64,000 nt of DNA from Sphagnum compactum (taxonomy: Eukaryota; Bryophyta; Sphagnopsida; Sphagnales). The stretch is taken from NCBI GenBank assembly GCA_965153455.1, contig OZ234497.1, positions 19,709,872 to 19,773,871 of the forward strand, in the 5' to 3' direction. The notes under the pieces were generated by a model. The model saw only the letters and a program-made list of their open reading frames with translations. It had not been told where the DNA came from and did no database searches. This document shows, one piece after another, positions 12,421-25,091 of the stretch. The number at the start of each line of letters is the position of its first letter. The stretch's first letter is position 1. The translations under genes and the position numbers were made by a program.

Positions 12421-15400
12421 TTGCTTCCTTTTGTCTTTTGCTTTTTCATACCCATAGTCTTCTCCTTCATAGTATTTCTTGTTCCAAATGGTAGCCCACG
12501 GGAGTTCCTTAGTATTCATAGTCTTCTTCTTCATCTTCTTCACCTCAAATTTCTCTTGTTCCAAGTATATGGTAGCTGGCCCGAGCTGCCACACTTTCGT
12601 TCCAAGTGTTTTTCTTCTGTTTCACTCATAATCAGGGACAAGAGCCAAAGAAAGGAATGGCACTCAATTACCAAACTTTCATCTTGAAGAAAAAAAGTGA
12701 CATTGTTCAAGATGATTGAACTATTCTTGCACCGGGAGGATGGCTTGAGACCTTGCTCTCTACTGTGACATCAATTGGATTGTGTGTGTTGTGATCTAAG
12801 CTTCAAACCAAGAATAAGACCACATGGAACTAAAATGTTATGAGTGGAAAGTCCTAAGCTTTGAAGAAGCCTAGTACAATAGACGTTGCAAACCCTAATA
12901 TCATGATTGAAAATTAGAAGCTTTAATCCTTCATGAAAAGAGCATCACCCAATGGGTGATACAAGGAAGGAAGGTGGTAAAGTGAATGTATTTGTTTGTG
13001 TCTCCTGTTGTTTACTTTCTCTTGTGCCTCTTGTTGAAACATCAAATATCCCAATATAAATGTTTTGTCTTGATGCATATTTACCAACTAATGTTGAGCA
13101 AATATGCATTATCATAAGCTAGTAAACGAGTGAAGACTTAGGGAAGGTGTAAGGTGAATGCATAATTTGATTTGCATGTCCTCTTGTTTACTTTCTTGTG
13201 CATGTCTTGTGACATCTTATTAGCCAATATAATAGTTGTGCCTCAATGCACATGAACAAATTAATCGTTAGCAAAAAGCATTAGCATAAACTAGTAGGAG
13301 AGACAAGACTTGTGAATCCTCTTATTGCTTACCTTATGGTGATATAACACTTGCAATGCCTTTATGTGCTTGAAGATGAGGTGCTTCCCATTGAGTGTCA
13401 TGAGTGGAATTTGGTGTGTGGTAGGTGTATTGGGGAGTCCAAATGTTTGATGGTCCCTTGTGTGCAAAATAAGACTCAAACTCCTTGGATGTGCTTTTCA
13501 AGAATTGGTTCAACTAATGATAACCTTTTCCTTTTTGAACATTTAGGAGTGGATAAAAGTTCAACAACTTTGAAGGGTAAAATGCACTTAGCATTCCTTG
13601 AATGTGTGATTTGAGAATTATTTCAAGTTTTCAATTTGTAACCAATTAACAATCTACATGAAAACACCAAGCCAATAGCTTAGGTGGATTTATTTCACCT
13701 TGCAAGTGGTTATGGGTTCCATTCACCATTAGGCCATGCTAAATGCCACCAATTATAGCCCACCTAACTACTTGTAGTTATAAGGGTCACAAAGTCAATG
13801 CCTTCCTAAAATCCATGTTGTATCAAGGGGTCAAACTAAAATTGTTGCCCTTGTGATAGGACTTAATTATTGATCACCTTCTAATGGAGGTATAGCCTTA
13901 TGGGTATTCGATAAGGTCAAAAGTAATGTGGTATGCTAATTAGAATTTACTATAAATACCCATCGGTTATCAACCCATGTGTATAGCCAATTATGCAATA
14001 AAAGTGAAGAAAACCAATATTGGTACCAATACTTAGGTTTCAAAAAAATTGAAAAATTCAAATGATCACCTTTGTAATCATTGGTCCTTTGTTGGATCTT
14101 TCATGAAAACTATAGGTTCTTTGATGGTTTTGAAATAATAGGAATTTATGGTTGTTTGATTTTGAAAATCTTACAAAATCAAATAACCACACAATGTTGA
14201 TTATAAACCATTCAATTGCTCCTAGTTGGTTGGCAAACTAAAAGATCTAACCTTCTACTCTACCTCTCGTGACTAAATAAACTAATATTATTAAATTCAT
14301 TTTTTCAGTTTGTAAGAATTACATATTAGCATTTAAAAGTGTGTAAGCATTTAAAATAGTTCTAGTAGGAAGACAAGAGAATAGAACATTATGTCTAAAG
14401 ATTTATGCAACCCTTGGAAATATGAGGTTAACAAACCAAACAAAGGACAAAATTAGGATGAAAGATGGCTTTTAATATTGGGGCTTTTTAGAAAATTTCC
14501 ATAAGAATATTCTACAAGTCATGTTTCATTAGATGTTTCACTTGCCATGAACTTAAATTGATTTTTTTGATGTTTTACAATTTCTTTTTTTTCACCTTTT
14601 TTTTGTTGTTGTTCATAGATATCTTTTTAATGGTTTTAAAAATACAATACATCCAAGTAATCTTGGATGATTTACATAAAGGATATCTTATGAATTAAGA
14701 AATGCCCATTCATTATCCTTCATGTAAGCACTTCTATGCTTCAAACTTAGATGTTTATTTGCTTAAGGAAAGCCAAAATGAAATGAAATTTACCTTCATA
14801 ATCTTGTTACAACTTGAATGAAGTTATTATTGACTTCTGAAGTTATATCCCTTGAATACAAGGCAACATCATCATTGTGTCTTATTTTTGCATCTACAAA
14901 CGAATATATAATTATCTACATTAGTTTTTTGATGAACTCAATGGGGGAGACATGATAGCTAGTCGTAACTATTCATGGTGAAGGTGATGGTTTTATATTT
15001 TGTAAATGTCATTGTTAAGGTTGTGATGAGTGTTTGAAAGGCCCATTCTTTGAATTGTGAACAATTATGGTGGCCATAATTTTGGTAATTTTATGCTTTA
15101 ATGCACATGATGTTGTGTGAGATTGAAAATATTTTTTATCATATGATTTTCATGTTATACATTGGAAGTTGTTTATGTATCATTAATTTGACATGTAGGA
15201 GCATTTTATCATATTTGAACTTGATATTGCATAAACATCAATTTTGGTCCAACCTTAATATTTAAGTTTATATGTATTATATATGTATATATATATTTCA
15301 TTATTATAATTTATCTTCATCTACATCTCCGATTTCCTTAATTATCTAACATTTTGTGACATTAATCCACAAGGTGGTAATATCACATTTAAATGCAAAG

Positions 15401-15839
15401 TGCTTTTGGGACATGTGCTCAACAACACATTAATGCAACATGTCATGTTGTTAATTGAAATATGTCATGTTGAAATGGTCTTTTACTTCTTTATTTTTTT
15501 ATCACATTAAGTTCTAATCATCTATTTGGAAAGCCTATGAAAGTTTGGGCAATGAGAATACAATGTTTAAGAATTCATTAAGATATTAAAGTCTATCAAG
15601 GGATGTTTTAATAGAACATGGTTGATAGAGATTCCATACATAGATCCATTAGTAAATTGGAATGAATTTGTTTGTTTACACATCAATAACTTGTAATTTA
15701 TTTGCTTACATAATACACAATGTTATAAGGAAGGAATAAGGGGTAACAAAAGTTGGACAATTTATGGATGTTGCAGGAATTGGTTGTGAAAGCGAGGTGA
15801 TGGATTAGAACATTGCCAAGGAATTTGAAATAGTGCACA
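12421..15839. other. AT-rich intergenic DNA upstream of the IQD-like gene
   Basis: No gene or bounded element recognised. A weak 3'-splice-like TTGCAG near 15,776 could end an intron in the 5' untranslated region of the downstream gene. No convincing TATA box close to the start codon was found. Confidence 0.35.
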
Positions 15840-18467
15840 ATGAAGCGAAAGGTGAAATGGGCAGCCATAACAGTGAAGGAGCAATTTCAAGCATGCTGTA
15901 GTTATGAAGCTATGGTAGCCCATGTGCAAGACAATGAAAAAGTGCAAGAGAGGGATGAAGACTTGTGCGAGCCATTGGGTAGCATGCACATTTCTAATGT
16001 TGCCAAAGCTACATCAATCACAGGAGTGTCATTGTCAAAAGCACATGAACCAACAGGAGTGGATTGCCTTCATGTAACCTTGTGTAAGGCACCTATTTTG
16101 GTCCATGGTAAATCCATGATCACCAAAATTGAAACACAGGAATGTGAACCAACATCTTTGCAAACTTGCAACAAAATTAGTGCTCTCTTCAAAGAGCAAC
16201 AAGCCAAGCAACAACAATTGCCAGTTGTGCTCACATCACCCATGAAGTTGGATACAAAAATTGAGCAATGTTGTGCCTTGCAAATTTCCCAGAACCTACA
16301 AAATAGTAAGCCGCATATTTTGATGGCTCCTCCCAAGATTGAACCAAGAGTGATCAAAGCTTCTAAAGATGTTATGCATAATGTTGACCGTATGGCCAAA
16401 ACATCGAAACATGGTGCACAAGGGATTCAACAATCACAAGTGAAACCTATATCAAAACAGGTTTTGCAAAAAGGAACACGACCATTGGGAATTAATGCAC
16501 AAGCATTCACACCCAAAGATTTTGGGGGAAGGGTTTCTTTGCATCATCAAGCATCCCCACCTACAAGATTGAAGAAGCATGTGTCGGGGCCTTTACCTAG
16601 AGTTGTTGGCATTACTCCAACTTCTAGAGGGATTGATAATGGAGTTACAAGATCTCCACAGACTCATGTGCCCAAGTTGAAACACGTTTCAGGACCACTT
16701 CCAAGAACTCATGTTGGAGTGTCACAAGGAATGCCACATGTTGGATCACCTTGTAATGCCAAGCAATTCAAGACAAATAAGCAACAAATGGCCAATGCTC
16801 CTTTGGGGCAGCTTGAGTTGATGACAATCCTTGGATCCATGAAAAAACCATCAAAAGAGATTGCACTAGTTGGAGAAGGCAAGCGAAACACAAAATCAAA
16901 TAACACAAGCAACCTAGGAGCTGATGTTGGTACCCACACTTCAAGTGGGACCAATGTAATTCATGTGCCAACTTGTAATCACTTGCAAGAGCAAGGTGCA
17001 AGCCAACCAACATATGTGCCTCCTATGACAATTTTGGAGAGGAGGAGCTCTCAAGGATCTGGAGCTTCAAGAGATCAAGGGGAGAGAATGCATCAAGTTG
17101 GACAAGATGTAGGAGGTTGTACATCTTCAACTATGCAATACCAAGCAATGCCTTCACATGCACCTAGATTTGTACTAGCTTCTCTTTCACCTTCCTTACA
17201 TCAAAACAAGAGAGTTATTAGTACTCCAATGTTTAACCACCTAAGGAAAGAGAAAAATCATGCTGCCATCAAAATTCAAGCAGCATTTCGAGGGTTTTTG
17301 GTTCGTCGTACTATGATTCAACAATGTTTGAATAAAAAGGTGATTGATGCAGATGAGGAGGAGGATCATGCAGGGGCTCACTCAGTGAGTACTTGTATGT
17401 CACGAATAGAAGTGCAACATGACAGGAAGGTACAACAGCAACAAGCAACAACAAGTAAGGAGTGGAATGGTAGCATCCGCACAGCTCAAGATTATCAAGC
17501 TCTACTTCATAACAAGCAAGTGGCTGCCATGAAACGAGAAAGGGCTTTGGAATATGCCCTTCTTAGACAACATTGGAAAACTGGCTCTAGATCACATAAA
17601 GGCACATTACAATGGTCTAGGGAAGACCATGTGGCAGACAAGCTTGGTTGGGTGTGGAGTTGGTTGGATCGAGCTACTCATGTGGGTGCTCATGGTCTGA
17701 AAAATCACGTTTTCAATGACTCTCCTGACTTTCAAGAACAACACTCTGAAAGCGATTCTGTGAAAAGTACAGTGGGTGTGTGCACAACAGATATTGGTAG
17801 TCCTGATTTTGATTACCAAGGTTGGAAGAACTCCCAGGAATGGCCACTTTCTCTTAGGCAACAACATGCCGTAGGGTTGTTGCAATCCAATCAAAATGTT
17901 CCAAGGAAGTCTTCTCCAATCCAGCACAAAGCATCAATATCAGTGAGCCCCTTGAGTATTCCAACAAATAATGCTACACCTCCTCATATTGAAGCTGCTT
18001 CTAGACTTGCCAAGCCTCCAAATCTTTGCCAAGTTTGTGCACAAGACATACAACCCAAAGAAACTTTCGAGCAGCACTCACAATTAGGAAGACAAGATGT
18101 TTCCACAACAAGTGAAAGTTGCATGTCTATGGAAAGTGAAGCATCTGAGAATGAAGCATCAAAACTTAGGGTGCAAAAAATATTGAATTTCCTAGAAGAG
18201 TCAACAAAGGATGATCAAGAGAGTGTGGGAAGTTGTCCAGGAATGGTTCCATCTGTGTACAAACAACTCGCCTCTCCTGTTGTAGGCTTGAAAATGAGAT
18301 CTCAAGGTGGAGGAAGACAACCCACTTGTGTGTTGCAGCACAAGGCTTCAATCTCCAACTCTAATAAGGAGACCCTCATTGAAGCTCAAATTTCTGTTGC
18401 CCTTTCTGACGATGATTCTGTGGGAACCACTGCAGCTTCAGTTCAACAACCTACGTTGAGACTGTGA
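15840..18467 (+). CDS. IQD-like calmodulin-binding protein (IQ67-related)
   Basis: An uninterrupted frame of 875 codons. An in-frame TAG at 15,831 lies just upstream of the ATG, so the start is bounded. Residues 474-492 contain one good IQ motif (A-A-I-K-I-Q-A-A-F-R-G-F-L-V-R-R). Residues 564-579 (M-K-R-E-R-A-L-E-Y-A-L) and 602-610 (L-G-W-V-W-S-W-L-D) match the conserved stretch that follows the IQ67 core in plant IQD proteins. The remainder is polar, Gln/Ser-rich and probably disordered, with K-H-V-S-G-P-L-P-R at 246-254 and 281-289. IQD proteins bind calmodulin and usually associate with microtubules or membranes. Odd points: the second and third IQ repeats and the family's usual intron inside the IQ67 core are missing, and there is no typical basic N-terminus. 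It may be a retrogene or a divergent long clade. Faces the - strand gene at 19.1-22.4 kb. Confidence 0.8.
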   Translation: MKRKVKWAAITVKEQFQACCSYEAMVAHVQDNEKVQERDEDLCEPLGSMHISNVAKATSITGVSLSKAHEPTGVDCLHVTLCKAPILVHGKSMITKIETQECEPTSLQTCNKISALFKEQQAKQQQLPVVLTSPMKLDTKIEQCCALQISQNLQNSKPHILMAPPKIEPRVIKASKDVMHNVDRMAKTSKHGAQGIQQSQVKPISKQVLQKGTRPLGINAQAFTPKDFGGRVSLHHQASPPTRLKKHVSGPLPRVVGITPTSRGIDNGVTRSPQTHVPKLKHVSGPLPRTHVGVSQGMPHVGSPCNAKQFKTNKQQMANAPLGQLELMTILGSMKKPSKEIALVGEGKRNTKSNNTSNLGADVGTHTSSGTNVIHVPTCNHLQEQGASQPTYVPPMTILERRSSQGSGASRDQGERMHQVGQDVGGCTSSTMQYQAMPSHAPRFVLASLSPSLHQNKRVISTPMFNHLRKEKNHAAIKIQAAFRGFLVRRTMIQQCLNKKVIDADEEEDHAGAHSVSTCMSRIEVQHDRKVQQQQATTSKEWNGSIRTAQDYQALLHNKQVAAMKRERALEYALLRQHWKTGSRSHKGTLQWSREDHVADKLGWVWSWLDRATHVGAHGLKNHVFNDSPDFQEQHSESDSVKSTVGVCTTDIGSPDFDYQGWKNSQEWPLSLRQQHAVGLLQSNQNVPRKSSPIQHKASISVSPLSIPTNNATPPHIEAASRLAKPPNLCQVCAQDIQPKETFEQHSQLGRQDVSTTSESCMSMESEASENEASKLRVQKILNFLEESTKDDQESVGSCPGMVPSVYKQLASPVVGLKMRSQGGGRQPTCVLQHKASISNSNKETLIEAQISVALSDDDSVGTTAASVQQPTLRL

Positions 18468-19147
18468 TGCCCACCTCTTCTCATTTGTTCCATGATGGTA
18501 GGGTTTCAACAAATTGCACATTTCAAGGGTTGAATTCCATTCTATAATGTTCAATTGACATTCTAGACCATAGATTATTGTTATCCCTACATACTAAATC
18601 ATCTAGATGCACATAGTGTTTGGCAGACGGATGATCGATTTCACATTACAATATATCAAATTCAATAGAATAAACATCCCATTACATTCCACATAGGTGG
18701 TTATAAAGGATGGTTGTTTCAATTGGTTTGTCAAGTCTTGTAATGTCAAGTTAAGCTAACTGTATTTTTGGTTGTGTTAGTAATTCATAACCAAGGGGAT
18801 ATAATCTGGTATGAATGTTTTGATCATAATTGAGATCCAATTCTCAATTTTAATTGTTGCACTTGCATATGGTCTTCACATCTTATATAAAAAAACAATT
18901 TAAGAAAAAGCCTGCATGGTGTTAATTATTCGTTTGAATGAGACACATAAAACAAAAATAAATCAATGCAAAGTTTCTTAATTAATTATGATGAAACACT
19001 TCTTTTTTAGTGCAATTGCTTTCCTTTCAAGGTGGACAATACTTTTCCTTTCCACAATTCCCGAACATTTAAATCATTTCCCTTTAGAGCTAATGGACAC
19101 TTAAAAACTACCACAATTGAAGTAGCATGGCTAATTTGTCCCTAAGA
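18468..19147. other. 3' flank between two convergent genes
   Basis: AT-rich spacer. It should hold the 3' untranslated regions of the IQD-like gene and of the convergent gene. No other feature seen. Confidence 0.4.
18669..18674 (+). terminator. Possible polyadenylation signal of the IQD-like gene
   Basis: AATAAA about 200 bases after the stop codon at 18,467. Plant poly(A) signals are loose, so this is only suggestive. Confidence 0.3.
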
Positions 19148-22077
19148 TCAAAAATTAAATAGCCACATTTTTGGGTGTTCGAAAACCATTTTGTGCCTCC
19201 ATCCACACCAGTGATAATTAAATGGCTTGGCCATGTCCATCAACCTCAAATCTGCATCACAATGTTTGAGCTCAATCAGACCAGAATTCAGCAGAGATAC
19301 TGCTGTGTAGAAGGGACTCCAGACTTCAATCCTCACTCGACAAAAAATGGAAAAGCTAAATCTTGAGAACACATGAATTTCATCTGAAAGAGCAAATGAT
19401 GTAAGTGCTGAAGAATTTATATGCAAGTCCTTTAGTGCATCCATAACAGCTTTGCCAACAGAAAATGGTCTTTCAAGATGGGGATCTGAACCATTTAGCA
19501 GGGAATTGTCTGACAACATAACATTATCCAGGAATGCTTGCACTGAAATAGGTCCATATCTCTCAGGAATAACATGGACACCTTTGGATATTGCAGAGCA
19601 ATCGATATTCACAAGTCACGGCATTAACTGAAATGCTCATGATGTTCTGATAATCACACATGTAATGGTATCCATACATTACGAGCAACACATTCTAAAT
19701 GTCAAAGTAATTAGTCATTCTTCAAGGGATCTCTCCACATAATTATTCAGCAAATGAACATGAATCCAACACCACCATGTGATAATGTTGGACCCCACAA
19801 TCAATTTCCCAGACAGACATCTGATACAGATAAACAGAAGAACACACCTGCCCAAATAAAAAGGCATAGCTGTTGGAGCTACTGGCACCACATGGTACAC
19901 ACATGCTCTCTGAAGGCCTGCAGTAGCTTGCTGAAGTGCCCTCCCAATAAGCAATAACAGATCTCCTGGATCCAAATGGGCAGATACCAGTGTCCATTTG
20001 GATCACAGCCCTGCCCCATAGACATTTTTACAGACTTCAATCCAACTTACAGAACAAACAGGCTTGACATCCTGTCTCCATGGCATGTGCCATGCAAAGA
20101 AACCAGATAATAACCATGCATGCATGTATGAATTGCAGAAAATGTGAAGATCATAGGGTTCTCATGTATCCTAGTCCTACCATTAATTTCACCTCTATGA
20201 AACTCTGCAAACTGAGGCTCTTCTATTCTGGTGCTTGAGACTTTGAAACACTGAAGTTGGCGGAGAAAAAAATTATGATGTAACAAAAATTATTTTGCTG
20301 GAGCACAGTAGCTTTGAAAATATATAAATTATGTGTACAACAACCCATCCCAAACTAAACTAGAAGCAAAGGAATCTACCAGGACTGCACCTGCAAACCG
20401 CAAACCAGGTGCATCAGACACAATCAACATCAGCAGTCCTTTTTAACCTCCTGCAGACTTCTGGAGTCCTGTTCAGAATCTTTGCCACCAGATCCAGCAG
20501 TATGGAAGGCCATTGCTGTCAATGCAGATGATGAAGATTCCCCTGGAAGCAAGGGGGAATCATCAAGAAGAAAGCCAAACACACTGCCACAGTGTGCCAA
20601 TGACTTCTTTCCTGGCCACCAACTGAACCACCCCAACAGTAAAATATGCCTAACCTCCTCAAATACCAGCAAAGCTACAGGGCACAGGTAACAGTCAGAA
20701 CATAAATTGCATCAAACCAAGGTAAGCACTTGCTGTGGCGTTGTCAATGCTGTGCAATGGCACTCAACGAAGCCCATGATGCCTTACCCAGGCACCAGAA
20801 AAGCTCTGGCATGCACAGAGGTGGAGGTTTGTATCTCCAGGGTTGATGTATTCTGCACACAAATCAAGAATTTTTCATTGTTAATCAATAAGCATCTGCA
20901 AAGTTGTGCAGCATAGCATGAAGACTAACAATACAATTTCTCTTAGGCTCGCAGAAGATCAAGCCAACAGCCTGACAATAAAAAAAAAAGTTTGGGCACA
21001 CTACTACTCAAAGTCTCTGAGCAAATGGAACATCCCACTCTTGCTGGGTTCGGTCTAACTTAGTTCTGAGAGAAAACAGTACAGCACAAAAGGTTTCTTG
21101 CCAATCATGTGATGTTGTATGGATGAGGCATATGTTTCCTTGCAAAATGATAATCCCTCAGAAGCTCCCACATAATGACACAAGCTCCCAACCGATGGCC
21201 CTAGGATTAAGAAGCAAAATAAAAGGAAAAGTTGGATAACCCCATCATCTTCCAGAATTGGAGAGGAATTCATACTTTGCATAATGGTTCTTCTTGTGGG
21301 CCCTTGGTATGCTCAAGGTCAACACCAGGAGACAAGTAAATTCCAAAAGACAAATTGCAAATTCTATTTCCCCCTGGCTCACGAATTCCTTCCTCTGGCC
21401 AGTAAAGTCTTAATGCCAACAGATAAGGAACTTGGCAAGAAGACTAACTGGTCATTTTTTTCTTATAAAATCAGGCTTCCTTGATAAACCTCGACGTACA
21501 CAAAGTTCCCACTCCACATCCCCCTCCCCCAAATAATCTGCAGCAGCATGACCTCCTCCTCCTACAAAAACGAGATGAGAAAAGCTATGCCCTAGTATTT
21601 AAACATTGACGTTTTTGGATTTTCCATTCGAACCTAAAATGTGCCATAGTCTTGGATTTCCGATCGCACCCCGCAACTCACATCTCAGGCAAACAAAGCT
21701 TGTATATGGAGATCCTCAAGCACTTATTGGCCAAACAGACAGAAACAGGAGATCCTGCCATGCCAGTTAGGATCTGTAATTACCTTCCGGCTCGATAGAG
21801 GTACATATCTCGCGACGGCGCTCACAGGTAGCCTGTACGTTTGAGCTAGTCCGCCGAACTCCATCCGCGTGCAGCCTGCGCCCGGCTCCGAAGCGCATCG
21901 CACCAGTGCCGCATCCTCAGCGCTCGACTCGATCACAGCAGTTGCGTTATTCCTAGCCAATGAAGCCGACAAGCTCTTAACGGCTCGATTATACACTCCA
22001 GAAGCTACCCCATCCTCCGGCGCAATCTCCCACAGCTTGATCTGCACCAAACCTGTCACCACACCTGGGTTGTTCAC
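19148..22077 (-). CDS. Spliced gene of unknown function, four exons
   Basis: I do not recognise the protein, but a consistent model exists. Exon 1 ends at 21,784 (AAG|GTAATT, phase 0) and its frame is open back to about 22,120. Exon 2 is 20,181-20,250 (CTTCAG| ... AATG|GTAGGA, phase 0 to 1). Exon 3 is 19,848-19,965 (ATCCAG| ... GGCAG|GTGTGT, phase 1 to 2). Exon 4 is 19,148-19,559 and ends in TGA. All phases join without a stop. Exon 3 encodes D-L-L-L-L-I-G-R-A-L then V-Y-H-V-V-P-V-A-P-T-A-M-P-F-Y-L-G. Exon 4 contains Y-G-P-I-S-V-Q-A-F-L-D-N and P-F-S-V-G-K-A-V-M-D-A-L. The exon-4 acceptor (CCTGAGAG) is weak and the true start is unresolved: no in-frame ATG lies upstream, so a further 5' exon may exist, or M-E-F-G-G-L-A inside exon 1 starts it. 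The 5' region is CpG-rich, as at an active plant promoter. Confidence 0.5.
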
Positions 22078-22205
22078 GTCGTCAATGCATGATGCTGTCC
22101 ATGACGGTCGCCGGCATTGCTACCTATCTGCCGCGGCAGGAAACCCTTGCAACGCAAACTTGGCGTGAGCGTCCATCGCCATCGCTGGGAAGCGCTGCCG
22201 CTTCG

Positions 22206-22345
22206 TCCTCCCCGCCCTGCCATTTTCCGTGTGGAAATGTCAAGTCGCTGACGTCCGGAATCCTAGCGCAGTCACGTCTTTCCCGCCCTGCCATATTTCT
22301 GCGTGGAAATGTCAAATTGACAATGTTTGGAATTGTCCTGCTGAC
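22206..22345. repeat. Two-copy promoter repeat
   Basis: CCCGCCCTGCCATTTTC followed by GTGTGGAAATGTCAA recurs about 70 bases on as CCCGCCCTGCCATATTTC then GCGTGGAAATGTCAA. It lies between the likely TATA box and the first exon of the - strand gene, so it would be part of that 5' leader or core promoter. Confidence 0.7.
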
Positions 22346-22358
22346 TACCACTAACGGA

Positions 22359-22365
22359 CTTTATA
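22359..22365 (-). promoter_or_regulatory. TATA box for the unknown - strand gene
   Basis: TATAAAG on the - strand at the upstream edge of a CpG-rich segment (about 21.78-22.34 kb). Transcription would start near 22,330 and run into exon 1. Confidence 0.45.
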
Positions 22366-22511
22366 CCTATTTCACCTAAATCAATTCCAATTATTATCAT
22401 GACTAAATTAAATTTGATTATCATGTTAGCATCTAGACTAACATACTATAATGAATAATTAAAGTTGAAAGGTGATCACGAATCTCAATTACTTGCACTA
22501 AAATTTATAAC

Positions 22512-22925
22512 AACTAGTGTGAACCTGGTGCATAATGCACCCCTCGAGCTCCCCCCCCTCCACCCAGTCCTTCTCATTGCCCACTCCGGTTTTTTACCCC
22601 GTCGACCCCCCCTCCGTCCTTCGCATTTTTCACTCCGATTTTTTAACCCGTTGATCCCCCCCCCCCCTCCCCCGTTCCCCTGTTATATATAATTAATTTT
22701 TCGCCCCGTGCTGGCCCCCATCGCCCGTGCTGACCCCCCCCCCCGCCCGTGTTGGCCCCCCCCCTCGCCCATGCTGGCCCCCCTCGCCCCGTTACCAAGC
22801 CTTGTCATAGAAAATGCATTGCCCAGTTCTGCCATAGAAAATGCAGAGGCCGGTTCTACCATAGAATTGCAGCAGAATTGTCGTGTCAGACAGACGCAGA
22901 GACAGACTTATTGAATTAATATAGT
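22512..22925. mobile_element. C-rich short repeat element
   Basis: Opens with AACTAGTGTGAACCTGG and a small palindrome GGTGCATAATGCACC, and closes with CAGACTTATTGAATTAATAT. The inside holds two copies of a ~55-bp CACTCCGRTTTTTTA unit and four copies of a ~20-bp GTGCTGGCCCCC unit with long C runs. Many plant genomes carry short elements with a similar ACTAGT...hairpin head and a CAGAC...AATTAATATA tail, so I infer a mobile repeat of uncertain class. A related tail occurs at about 47,233-47,258. Confidence 0.4.
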
Positions 22926-25091
22926 AAATTATCTAATCATAACTTTGTTTTGGATCAAACTTCCTGAACATTTTACTAATGTTACATTTTCACTTTTTAA
23001 AGTTTCAAACTCTTAGCCTTTTCATTCATACTTTAGGCAATTATGGGTGATTTTTTTGAAAAAAATTTGTCTTTTTGTGAGCTAATTTTCCCCTAAAATA
23101 ACAGGGAATTTCGGACTGAATATTCTATTGTGAAAATATTTTTTGCAAAATTGTGAAAATTTGCCACAGATAAAATAAAATCACAACTTTGAACCTTTGA
23201 TCATTGTGTTATTTCATTGGTTCCACTTATTATTTTGGATGGTCTATCAATTTACCTATTTTTGATTGTTTCTCCTCTTCCTTGGTGTAAGATCATTGAT
23301 GGGAGCTTGAATAATTTTGAAGAGTTGCCAAATATTTGGGTAGTTATTCAAATTGCACCTTGCAAATGATTTCAAATCATTCAAGGATTTCAGCTATCAA
23401 GCAATGCTTGTCCTTGAATAGAGTTTGGCTTTCACTTAATAATTCATCATTCATTTTTGTAACATTTTGCTAAGTTTTGGACATGTTAATCTTAGGCCTA
23501 CATAGAATCATGTTTTAAAAATCTTGGATTATGTCAAACCTGTCAAAATTTTAAATTTGAAAATGAATTTGTGCTTATTCTACATTTTGAAACCCTAAAA
23601 AATTTCAAAACACAATTTGAACTTTGATTTTTGGGAAATTGTTGACAATCAAAACATGTAATTGAGGTTCCCAAAGTTGTTATTGGAAATACCCAAAATA
23701 ATTTCAAAATCCCATTTTTGGGTTCATTTAATGTAGTGATAATCAATTTGTTTTTTAGAAGATTTTTATGCATTGAATTTTGACACCATAAATTTGTATG
23801 AATTTTTAATTCTAATTGAAGGCATGAGGAATGATGAAATAAAAAAGATAATTGTACATGACCAAAAAAACATTGTGCATGAAATGTTCATATTTACTTA
23901 AAAGAACACATCAACAAACATTTCAATAATAAATCACATTTCAAATGATGAAGATCAAGTTTCGCACCCACAAAACCATTACAAATACTAAATATTTGGT
24001 TTTTTTTCATGGGAAAAAAAATACAAAAAAAAAAAGATTTTTTGGGTTTCATAATCAAATTGAACAAGATGTGCAATATTGCAACTCAAGAAATAGATCA
24101 CCAAGTTGATGCATGTACATTAGAAAAAAAAACTCACATTTGTATTAGGTTTTCAACTTGTTTTTTAATACAATTTGTAATTGAAAATAACAAAACTAGT
24201 TGAAAATTTTTCTTGAAACTAAAATATATTATTTGCAATTGAAAGTCACTAGAGTCAACAAGTATAAGTTGAAAATGACAGTTCAATTGCAAACAATATT
24301 ATCCACATGTCAACATCACAACAATAGTCATTTTAAATCATTTCAACTGTAAATGGCATTCACCATTATAATTAAAGGTTATGTTCAACTATAAACCATA
24401 AGTGAATGAAATTTCATCTGTTGACATTGCATGATGTCATCAAATTTCAAATTGTAAATTCAATTATGTTACAACTAAATTGGTCAAAGGGTTTAACCAA
24501 TAATTGTTTGACACATTGCACATCCACATCTATATGCTAAGTGACATGGCATTTAAACATAGGTCACAAGCCTAGCCTATGCTATGCCATGTTGCACCTA
24601 GATTAAGCTATTTCAACATAGGGCTAGGCTAAGCCATGTGGCATTTAGTTAGGCCTAAACATAGGCCACCTAGATGACTTGGATACGTGACATCGGTTAA
24701 GTTAAGCCCCAATACCTTATGAGACCCTTGGGCCAGGCTTAAACCTAGGCCACATGTCACCTAGTTAAAAAATCCTATTTCATTTGGGTTTACCCTTTAA
24801 GGTCAACCCTTTTTTGGCTCATCCCAAATGGCTATTCCATTTTCAAGTTATTTGCATTTATTCAACAAATTTAATGCAAATTTTAATATAGTTTAGAAAT
24901 TTCAAATGGGAGATTAATAATATCATTGGGATAAACATTTTTGTTGCAACTTAATTGTAACCCAAATTGTAATCTAATTTGTTGCAACCAAGTTGCAACA
25001 CAATCTAAACCTAGGTCAAGCTAGACATAGGTTAATAGCCTACCTAGCCTAAGCTTAAGTAGTCTACCAATTAACTTAGGATACTTACATC
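22926..25091. other. AT-rich intergenic DNA
   Basis: No gene. Around 24.53-24.78 kb the text TAGGCCTAAACATAGGCC and variants recurs in both orientations, giving a locally palindromic patch. Otherwise nothing bounded. Confidence 0.35.

Noticed and set aside
16035-18351. Several 60-109-codon frames opposite the IQD-like gene
   Set aside because: Shadows of the real frame; no motifs of their own.
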